A stretch of 6,399 nucleotides of DNA, taken from assembly GCA_030635835.1 (NCBI GenBank), contig DAOVYB010000079.1:1-6399 (forward strand). The letters are read 5' to 3'. This DNA is from Gammaproteobacteria bacterium. GTDB taxonomy: Bacteria; Pseudomonadota; Gammaproteobacteria; UBA6429. Shown here one piece after another: positions 1 to 5,458 of the stretch. The notes under the pieces were generated by a model, which worked only from the letters and a program-made list of their open reading frames with translations, did no database searches and was not told the origin of the DNA. Within the stretch, counting starts at the first letter, position 1. The number at the start of each line of letters is the position of its first letter. The position numbers and the translations under genes were made by a program.

Positions 1-42
1 AAAATAGTTAAAGAACAAATTTAATAATATTGAGTATTGATA
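1..42 (+). other. AT-rich leader upstream of fabF
   Basis: This short AT-rich stretch precedes fabF. In gammaproteobacteria acpP usually lies just upstream, so this is probably the end of the acpP-fabF spacer, but that is inference. Frame 1 reads seven codons to a TAA at 22-24, and the peptide (KIVKEQI) does not look like an acyl carrier protein C-terminus, so I do not call a partial acpP. A weak Shine-Dalgarno-like TGAG at 31-34 lies 8 bases before the fabF ATG. No convincing promoter can be read in so short a piece. Confidence 0.4.
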
Positions 43-1281
43 ATGTCTAAGCGTCGTGTGGTTGTAACAGGTATGGGAATGCTTTCTCCCGTTGGCAATT
101 CAGTTGAAGAAAGCTGGAAGAATATTCTTGCTGGTAAAAGTGGTGTTGAAACTATTAGCTCTTTTGATGCCTCCGCTTTCGCAACAACGTTTAGTGCATC
201 TGTTAAAAACTTTGATGTTACAACAATTATGCCTGCAAAAGATGCGCGTAAAATGGATTCATTTATTCATTACGGTATCGCTGCTGCAATTGAAGCGATT
301 GAAGATTCTGGTCTAGAAGTAACAGAAGAGAATGCATATCGTATTGGTGTTTCAATTGGTTCTGGTATTGGTGGTTTGGGTTATATTGAATCGAACTATG
401 AAAAATACTCTAAGGGTGGCCCTCGTAAGCTTTCTCCATTCTTAATTCCTGCTGCAATCATCAATATGATTTCAGGTAACTTATCTATTCGCTATGGCTT
501 TAAAGGCCCTAACTATGCAATCACAACAGCATGTGCAACTGCAACACACAGTATTGGTGATGCAGCTCGTATGATTGAGCATGGCGATGCGGATGTCATG
601 ATTACAGGTGGTGCTGAAAATGCGACCACTATTTTAGGTTTAGGTGGTTTTGCTGCTGCGCGTGCGTTATCCGCACGTAATGATGATCCAGCAACAGCCA
701 GTCGTCCATGGGATAAAGACCGTGATGGATTTGTTCTGGGTGATGGTGCCGGCGTTATGGTCATCGAAGAATATGAACATGCAAAAGCACGTGGCGCAAC
801 AATTTATGCTGAAGTTTTAGGTTTTGGCATGAGTGGTGATGCATATCATATGACTACGCCTTCCGTTGGTGGTGAAGGTGCAAGTCGCTGTATGAACAAT
901 GCTATTAATGATGCAGGCATTAACCCTGATGAAGTCGATTATGTTAATGCGCATGGTACTTCAACTCCTGCAGGTGATATTGTAGAAGTACAAGCCGCTA
1001 AACTGACCTTTGGCGATCATGCTAATAAGTTAGCGATGAGTTCAACAAAGTCAATGACAGGGCATTTGCTCGGTGCTGCAGGTGGTATAGAAGCTATTTT
1101 CTCCGTACTTGCTATTAAAGATCAGGTTGCTCCGCCAACTATAAACATCTTTAATGTAGACGAAGGATGTGATTTAAATTTTGTACCTGATACACCACAA
1201 GAAATGAAAATTGATGTCGCTGTTTCAAATTCATTTGGTTTTGGTGGCACTAATGGCACCTTAGTTTTCCGTAAGGTTTAA
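43..1281 (+). CDS. fabF: 3-oxoacyl-[acyl-carrier-protein] synthase II (KAS II)
   Basis: This 412-residue protein is a beta-ketoacyl-ACP synthase of the FabF/FabB thiolase fold. It condenses malonyl-ACP with acyl-ACP in the cytoplasmic type II fatty acid elongation cycle; in E. coli FabF also performs the palmitoleate to cis-vaccenate step. The catalytic Cys-His-His triad is visible: Cys164 in [10 protein letters not shown], His304 in [11 protein letters not shown] and His341 in [12 protein letters not shown], with the conserved Lys336 before it. The C-terminal gating loop GFGGTN holds Phe400. Length matches E. coli FabF (413). I chose ATG at 43, which gives the usual [12 protein letters not shown] start; an in-frame TTG at 37 would add only two residues. 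FabF rather than FabB is favoured by the length, the start and the neighbours. The gene is intact and is separated from pabB by 264 bases, so it may be transcribed apart from the downstream block. Confidence 0.97.
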   Translation: MSKRRVVVTGMGMLSPVGNSVEESWKNILAGKSGVETISSFDASAFATTFSASVKNFDVTTIMPAKDARKMDSFIHYGIAAAIEAIEDSGLEVTEENAYRIGVSIGSGIGGLGYIESNYEKYSKGGPRKLSPFLIPAAIINMISGNLSIRYGFKGPNYAITTACATATHSIGDAARMIEHGDADVMITGGAENATTILGLGGFAAARALSARNDDPATASRPWDKDRDGFVLGDGAGVMVIEEYEHAKARGATIYAEVLGFGMSGDAYHMTTPSVGGEGASRCMNNAINDAGINPDEVDYVNAHGTSTPAGDIVEVQAAKLTFGDHANKLAMSSTKSMTGHLLGAAGGIEAIFSVLAIKDQVAPPTINIFNVDEGCDLNFVPDTPQEMKIDVAVSNSFGFGGTNGTLVFRKV

Positions 1282-1293
1282 CTTCTAAATGAT

Positions 1294-1393
1294 TTAACCG
1301 CCAAGACGATGCCAGAAAGTGCGCAGCAGGTTAGGGTAATACTGACGTAGCGCGAAGCGGTTCATTAAGTGCAGTGAACGCCAAGTTTTTTTT
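1294..1393. repeat. Intergenic repeat-like segment bracketed by CGCCAAG
   Basis: This segment follows fabF and is bracketed by two direct copies of CGCCAAG, at 1299-1305 (context AACCGCCAAG) and 1379-1385 (context AACGCCAAG), with a partial third copy (GCCAGAA) at 1311-1317. It is richer in G and C than the AT-rich sequence on both sides. On the minus strand 1398 to 1294 reads open for 34 codons between two stops, containing LHLMNRFALRQYYPNLL and ending in RLGG. I do not recognise a protein, and there is no clear ribosome binding site. Its composition and brackets resemble dispersed intergenic repeats with CGCCAAG-like units seen in environmental proteobacteria. That resemblance is from memory and has not been searched. 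Confidence 0.4.
1359..1393 (+). terminator. Possible rho-independent terminator after fabF
   Basis: GTTCATT at 1360-1366 pairs with AGTGAAC at 1373-1379 (seven pairs including one G-T wobble), leaving a six-base loop. One further pair is possible around a bulge (1359 with 1381). A run of eight T follows at 1386-1393, but five or more bases separate it from the stem and the stem is not GC-rich, so this is a weak candidate. It would end the fabF transcript about 100 bases after the stop codon. Confidence 0.3.
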
Positions 1394-1421
1394 ATAAATT
1401 AGTTACTTCTTTTAGATGTAG

Positions 1422-1475
1422 GTTGGGCTTCTACCCTCATATTTTATTTTTATTGTGGGGCACTACGAGCCCAAC
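1422..1475. repeat. Palindromic repeat-like element (GTTGGGCT/AGCCCAAC arms)
   Basis: GTTGGGCT at 1422-1429 and AGCCCAAC at 1468-1475 are perfect 8-base inverted repeats. A looser inner stem is possible between ACCCT near 1433-1437 and GGGG at 1457-1460, closing on an AT-rich loop. The flanks (GTAG before, GCGG after) and the arms match the general style of dispersed GTAGGTTGGGCT...AGCCCAAC palindromes found between genes in many gammaproteobacterial and cyanobacterial genomes; that match is from general knowledge, not a search. No T-run follows either arm, so it is not a simple terminator. It lies about 70 bases ahead of pabB and would form a strong hairpin if transcribed with it. Confidence 0.5.
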
Positions 1476-1545
1476 GCGGTGATAGTAAAAGAATATTTAT
1501 TATCGTGAAGCATAGAATTAAGTTTATTTTCAGCTCAGGTTAATT

Positions 1546-2937
1546 ATGCAGCCTTCTAAATCTTTTAAATCTCAAGGGCTGAAAATACATCAACTGCAGG
1601 GCCAGAAAGATTTGCTGGCTCTGCATCAATCTAATCCGCAACATTATCCTTTTTTGCTCGAAAGTGTTGCATCTTCAATTGAGCATAAAACTGATAAAGC
1701 TTGTTCGTCACGTTTTGATATTCTTTTTGCATTCCCTCAAGAAACGCTAATCCTATCAAATGAAGAAAAGTTAAGCGGATATGATGAAATTACAGGTAAT
1801 GATTTTCTGGTGAATCTAAGTCACTGGTGGAAAAACAAACGTGAAAAATCAATTAAATGTGAAACACTACCGTTTTCAGGAGGTTGGTTTTTATACCTTG
1901 GTTACGAGTTAGCAAAACAGGTGGAACCTCAACTTAAATTAAAAAAATCATCAACGCCAATTGCTTATGCCACACGTATACCAGCAGCAATAATTTATGA
2001 CCATCAGCAAGATTGCACATATATTATCTGCGAAGAACAATTTAATTATATTGAACAGTTACAACAAGATTGCGTGCAGTCAGATGTACAAGTCCCTAAA
2101 GCGGTACTCGAACTAAATACAATTAAAGAAGAAGATGAAACTCAATACCTGAAATCCATAAAAAAAGTCAAGCAGTATATTGTTGATGGCGATATTTTTC
2201 AGGCTAATCTCTCTCGACTTTGGAAGGTAAAAGCAACGAAAGAAGGCATTAACCCTGCGAATATTTATCGGCAATTACGACAAACTAATCCGGCACCTTT
2301 TGCAGGATTAGCTGTTCACAATAATTTTTCTATTATCAGTTCATCACCAGAACGTTTAATTAAAGTTAAAAACAGCATTGCTGAAACACGACCTATCGCC
2401 GGAACCCGACGTCGCGAAGATGATAAAGTAAAAGATGAAGCCTTAAAATCTGAACTTATTGCTCATCCCAAGGAACGGGCAGAACATATCATGCTGATTG
2501 ACCTTGAGCGCAATGATTTAGGCCGCATATGTAAACCCGGATCAATTAAAGTTGATGAGCTCATGACGTTAGAGTCTTATGCACATGTTCATCACATAGT
2601 TTCAAATGTCCGAGGTCAGTTAAGAGACAATATATTACCCGGAGAGGTTATAAAGGCGGTTTTCCCCGGTGGCACGATAACTGGCTGCCCTAAAGTACGA
2701 TGTATGGAGATAATTTCAGAGCTTGAACTCGAAGCACGTGGTGCTTATACAGGCTCAATGGGCTATTTGAATCATAATGGTGATATGGATATAAATATTT
2801 TAATTAGAACAATAACGCTGGAAAATAATACACTGTATTTTCGTGCCGGAGCAGGGTTGGTTGCTGATTCAGTCGCTCAATCTGAGCTGGAAGAAACACG
2901 ACATAAAGCCAGAGGGCTTTTACTTGCGTTACAGTAG
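1546..2937 (+). CDS. pabB: Aminodeoxychorismate synthase component I (PIAGT-type PabB)
   Basis: This 463-residue chorismate-utilising enzyme aminates chorismate to 4-amino-4-deoxychorismate for p-aminobenzoate and folate synthesis, using ammonia from a PabA/TrpG glutaminase that is not encoded here. The N-terminal TrpE-like domain (about 1-150) carries LLES at 37-40, a motif that in TrpE takes part in tryptophan binding. The chorismate-binding domain (about 190-460) shows GDIFQANLS from 215, PIAGT at 283-287, DLERND at 319-324, GGTITGCPK at 375-383, and GAYTGSMGYL and AGAGLVADS near the end. Ala285 sits where E. coli PabB has the covalent lysine (PIKGT), so this belongs to the PIAGT subclass, known for example from Stenotrophomonas maltophilia PabB. 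TrpE also has PIAGT; I call PabB because pabC follows after 10 bases. The ATG at 1546 is the first after an in-frame stop at 1519-1521 and has a weak AGG at 1537-1539. Confidence 0.88.
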   Translation: MQPSKSFKSQGLKIHQLQGQKDLLALHQSNPQHYPFLLESVASSIEHKTDKACSSRFDILFAFPQETLILSNEEKLSGYDEITGNDFLVNLSHWWKNKREKSIKCETLPFSGGWFLYLGYELAKQVEPQLKLKKSSTPIAYATRIPAAIIYDHQQDCTYIICEEQFNYIEQLQQDCVQSDVQVPKAVLELNTIKEEDETQYLKSIKKVKQYIVDGDIFQANLSRLWKVKATKEGINPANIYRQLRQTNPAPFAGLAVHNNFSIISSSPERLIKVKNSIAETRPIAGTRRREDDKVKDEALKSELIAHPKERAEHIMLIDLERNDLGRICKPGSIKVDELMTLESYAHVHHIVSNVRGQLRDNILPGEVIKAVFPGGTITGCPKVRCMEIISELELEARGAYTGSMGYLNHNGDMDINILIRTITLENNTLYFRAGAGLVADSVAQSELEETRHKARGLLLALQ

Positions 2938-2940
2938 GGA
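2936..2940 (+). promoter_or_regulatory. Ribosome binding site of pabC
   Basis: AGGGA lies 7 bases before the ATG at 2948 and overlaps the TAG stop of pabB (2935-2937). It is the clearest Shine-Dalgarno sequence in the window. It fixes the pabC start at 2948 rather than at upstream in-frame codons inside pabB, and suggests that pabB and pabC translation are coupled. Confidence 0.7.
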
Positions 2941-2947
2941 TACGAAG

Positions 2948-3778
2948 ATGACAAATAATCTTATAAACGGTGAAGAAAAAGAAACGATTAGTATTTTTGA
3001 TCGTGGCCTGCAATATGGTGATGGTTTATTTGAAACCATGGCGGTACGAGATGGTAATATATTCTTTTGGAGCGATCACTGGGAAAGGTTAACCAAAGGC
3101 TGTGAGAAACTTTCGATCTCGTTACCTGATAAAACAACGATAGAAAAAGAAATCGCTGACTTATGTGAAAATAATACAGAAGACAAATTTGTTATAAAAT
3201 TAATGATTACTCGTGGCGAAGGTGCAAGAGGTTACTTGTATTCAGAAAAGCAAAATGTAACTCGTATTCTATCATCATCTACATGGCCTGATTATCCAGA
3301 AAAAAATCAAACTCAAGGTGTTAAGGTTTGCTATTGTGAAACGACATTATCGGAAAATAAAACACTTGCAGGGATCAAACATCTCAATCGTCTTGAACAA
3401 GTATTAGCCAGAAACGAATGGCATTCTGATGAGTTTCAGGAAGGGTTAATGTTAACTGCAGAAGGGCACGTTGTTGATGGCACCATGAGCAATATATTCG
3501 CGGTAAAGGACAATATGATTTTTACACCAGAATTATCTTTATGTGGTGTTTCTGGTGTTATGCGTAAAATAATTGTAAAACTCGCAAAACAACAAGGTCT
3601 GGCGGTTTATGAAAAAACATTTACTAAATATGAGTTAGAGTTAGCTGATGAACTCTTTTTAACGAACAGTTTATTTGGAATTTGGCCAATCAGGCGAATA
3701 GACAAAACGCAATTTACCCGGGTTGGTAAAGTTACAAAATCACTTCAAGATGAAGTTAATAAATTAGGTTGGAAATGA
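2948..3778 (+). CDS. pabC: Aminodeoxychorismate lyase
   Basis: This 276-residue fold-type IV PLP enzyme splits 4-amino-4-deoxychorismate into p-aminobenzoate and pyruvate, the step after PabB. The N-terminal FDRGLQYGDGLFET (17-30) is the family signature. The PLP lysine is Lys144 in LAGIKHLNRLEQVLARNEW, nearly identical to the E. coli segment around its PLP lysine. Downstream, HVVDGTMSNIF is the cofactor-binding strand, where Asp177 replaces the Glu that usually contacts the PLP ring nitrogen (E. coli PabC has Glu). GVSGVMR near 3541-3564 is the typical C-terminal cofactor phosphate region. Length fits the family (E. coli 269). The frame is open further upstream into pabB, but the alignment with the family signature and the AGGGA site support ATG 2948. 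The stop overlaps the mltG start as ATGA. A branched-chain or D-amino acid aminotransferase of the same fold is less likely, given the KHLNRLEQ segment and the pabB neighbour. Confidence 0.93.
   Translation: MTNNLINGEEKETISIFDRGLQYGDGLFETMAVRDGNIFFWSDHWERLTKGCEKLSISLPDKTTIEKEIADLCENNTEDKFVIKLMITRGEGARGYLYSEKQNVTRILSSSTWPDYPEKNQTQGVKVCYCETTLSENKTLAGIKHLNRLEQVLARNEWHSDEFQEGLMLTAEGHVVDGTMSNIFAVKDNMIFTPELSLCGVSGVMRKIIVKLAKQQGLAVYEKTFTKYELELADELFLTNSLFGIWPIRRIDKTQFTRVGKVTKSLQDEVNKLGWK
3766..3778 (+). promoter_or_regulatory. mltG ribosome binding site and ATGA overlap with pabC
   Basis: The mltG ATG (3775-3777) overlaps the pabC TGA (3776-3778) as ATGA, and an AGG at 3766-3768 lies 6 bases upstream inside the pabC coding sequence. 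This arrangement normally gives translational coupling. It supports the start at 3775 over an in-frame TTG at 3769. Confidence 0.65.
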
Positions 3779-4818
3779 AAAAAATAATAATAGCCGGTGT
3801 TTTTACTTTTTTAGCTTTATTTGTTTGGCTATGGAGCTCATATCAACAAGCACTTGATAATAAGTTAAATCTGCAAGCTGATACTGTAACTTATTCGATT
3901 AAGTCAGGCACTTCACTTTCAGCGGTAGTTTATGATTTAGCGAACAAAGAGATTATTCAACATCCACGCTATTTGCTTTGGTATGCACGTTTAAATGGCC
4001 TGGCGAATAAAATGAAAACAGGCGATTATCTTTTAACCTCTGATTTAACCACAAAAGATTTTCTTAACCATATTTTTCGCGGTAAAGTCATTCAATACTC
4101 TTTAACAATTATTGAAGGCTGGTCTTTTAAGCAGTTACTTGAAGCCATTAATAATCACCCGCAAATAAAACATACTATTTTAAATCTTTCTGAAAAAGAA
4201 ATCATGAATAAACTGGGTTTGCAGGGTTTGCATCATGAAGGACAGTTCTTACCTGACACCTATCACTTTCCTAAACAACTTAGTGATTTGGACTTTTTGA
4301 AAAGGGCACATTTATCACTGCAAACTGTTTTAGAACAGGAATGGAATAATCGTGCTGTCGGTTTAATTTATAAAAATTCTTATGAGGCTTTAATTATGGC
4401 TTCAATTGTCGAAAAGGAAACAGGACAGGCAAGTGAGAGAGAATTAATATCAGGTGTATTTTTAAAAAGATTGGATAAACGTATGCGTCTACAAACCGAC
4501 CCTACTGTTATTTATGGTATGGGTGATAAGTTTAAAGGTAATTTGCGTAAACGTGATTTGCTGCGTGATACCCCTTATAATACTTACCGACGTTTTGGTT
4601 TACCACCAACACCTATTGCTTTAGCTGGGCGAAAAGCAATTTATGCTGCATTGCATCCAGCAGAAACTGAGGCCTTATATTTTGTTGCACGAGGTGATGG
4701 TAGTCATGTCTTTTCTGCTACATTACGAGAACATAATAATGCCGTCATTAAATATCAGTTAAAAGGCCGGGCGCGTTCTTTTTCTTCTTACAAACATAAA
4801 AATAAAATTAAAGATTAA
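3775..4818 (+). CDS. mltG: Endolytic peptidoglycan transglycosylase MltG (YceG-like)
   Basis: This 347-residue inner-membrane protein belongs to the MltG/YceG family, which cleaves within nascent glycan strands and is thought to terminate their elongation. One N-terminal membrane segment (about residues 3-20, IIIAGVFTFLALFVWLW) follows a short Lys-rich start, so the catalytic part faces the periplasm. A LysM-like region (about 40-105, with TYSIKSGTSLSAVVYDL) precedes the catalytic domain. Family motifs are EGQFLPDTYHF, ASIVEKETGQASERE, RMRLQTDPTVIYGMG, YNTYRRFGLPPTPI and YFVARGDGSHVFS. Glu213, the first Glu of VEKET, corresponds to the catalytic Glu of E. coli MltG. The C-terminus is rich in Lys and Arg. 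Length matches E. coli MltG (340). The gene was formerly often annotated as an aminodeoxychorismate lyase-like protein because of its place next to pabC; the sequence shows no PLP enzyme features. tmk starts 3 bases after its stop. Confidence 0.94.
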   Translation: MKKIIIAGVFTFLALFVWLWSSYQQALDNKLNLQADTVTYSIKSGTSLSAVVYDLANKEIIQHPRYLLWYARLNGLANKMKTGDYLLTSDLTTKDFLNHIFRGKVIQYSLTIIEGWSFKQLLEAINNHPQIKHTILNLSEKEIMNKLGLQGLHHEGQFLPDTYHFPKQLSDLDFLKRAHLSLQTVLEQEWNNRAVGLIYKNSYEALIMASIVEKETGQASERELISGVFLKRLDKRMRLQTDPTVIYGMGDKFKGNLRKRDLLRDTPYNTYRRFGLPPTPIALAGRKAIYAALHPAETEALYFVARGDGSHVFSATLREHNNAVIKYQLKGRARSFSSYKHKNKIKD

Positions 4819-4821
4819 GCT

Positions 4822-5454
4822 ATGAATAAATCAGCGACTAAAGGGCTTTTTATTACCGTTGAAGGTACCGAAGGGGTTGGTAAAAGTACCAATATGGCAT
4901 TTATTGAAACCTGGCTGAAAGAAGCAGGCAAAGAAATTGTTGTAACACGAGAGCCTGGTGGAACTGAGTTAGGCGAGAAGCTACGCAATGTTCTGTTAGA
5001 TGCTAAAGAACAATCAATGTGTGATGACACTGAGTTACTTTTAATGTTTGCTGCACGTGCACAACATATACAGCAAGTTATTCAACCTGCTTTAGGTGCT
5101 GGCAAGTGGGTGTTGTGCGATCGCTTTACCGATGCTACTTATGCCTATCAGGGCGGAGGACGTGGTATTGATATCTCTCGTATTGCCCAATTAGAACAAT
5201 GGGTGCAAGGCGATCTCAGACCCGATATGACTTTAATACTGGATTTACCGGTAGATGTTGGTCTTGAAAGAGCGGGTAAACGAAGTGAACCTGATCGTTT
5301 TGAGCTTGAAAAACATGACTTTTTCAATAAAGTACGCGATACCTACTTATCTCGTGCAGCAGAACAACCACAACGCTATCGGGTAATTGATGCATCTTCA
5401 ACTATTGCTGATGTACAACAATCTATTCAAACCGTTCTGGAAAAAATGGTTTAA
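4822..5454 (+). CDS. tmk: Thymidylate kinase
   Basis: This 210-residue cytoplasmic P-loop kinase phosphorylates dTMP to dTDP with ATP, an essential step towards dTTP. The P-loop GTEGVGKS is at 15-22. TREPGGT at 42-48 contacts the nucleotide, and DRFTDATYAYQGGGRG at 100-115 is the DRY/DRF signature and the thymine-binding segment. A basic LID (about 150-160, ERAGKRSEPDRFE) supplies the catalytic arginines. The P-loop lacks the basic residue of the eukaryotic type I enzymes, so this is the type II (E. coli) class. Length is normal (E. coli 213). The ATG lies 3 bases after the mltG stop and has no good Shine-Dalgarno sequence, so translation probably depends on ribosomes finishing mltG. The C-terminus is intact and holB begins 4 bases later. 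Confidence 0.97.
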   Translation: MNKSATKGLFITVEGTEGVGKSTNMAFIETWLKEAGKEIVVTREPGGTELGEKLRNVLLDAKEQSMCDDTELLLMFAARAQHIQQVIQPALGAGKWVLCDRFTDATYAYQGGGRGIDISRIAQLEQWVQGDLRPDMTLILDLPVDVGLERAGKRSEPDRFELEKHDFFNKVRDTYLSRAAEQPQRYRVIDASSTIADVQQSIQTVLEKMV

Positions 5455-5458
5455 TTTA

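Noticed and set aside
1..24. C-terminal end of acpP
   Set aside because: Seven codons in frame 1 end at a TAA, but the residues do not resemble the end of an acyl carrier protein and too little is present.
37..42. TTG start two codons before the fabF ATG
   Set aside because: The ATG at 43 gives the usual [10 protein letters not shown] start of FabF and has better spacing to the weak TGAG site.
513..764. 83-codon open frame on the minus strand inside fabF
   Set aside because: It is antisense to the catalytic Cys region of FabF and its composition is what the reverse of that gene would give.
1490..1518. Possible promoter before pabB with TAGAAT at 1513-1518 as -10
   Set aside because: The -10 is one mismatch from consensus, but no -35 with a resemblance to TTGACA is found at 16-18 bases, and such matches are common in AT-rich DNA.
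2843..2947. pabC extended upstream by 35 codons inside pabB
   Set aside because: The extra residues do not resemble PabC, they overlap the conserved PabB C-terminus, and AGGGA at 2936-2940 marks the ATG at 2948.
3769..3774. TTG start for mltG two codons before the ATG
   Set aside because: The ATG at 3775 has an AGG at suitable spacing and gives the normal Lys-start before the membrane segment.
3775..4818. Second aminodeoxychorismate lyase (older annotation of this gene family)
   Set aside because: The protein has an N-terminal membrane segment and the MltG motifs VEKET and LQTDPTVIYG, and none of the PLP-enzyme signatures.
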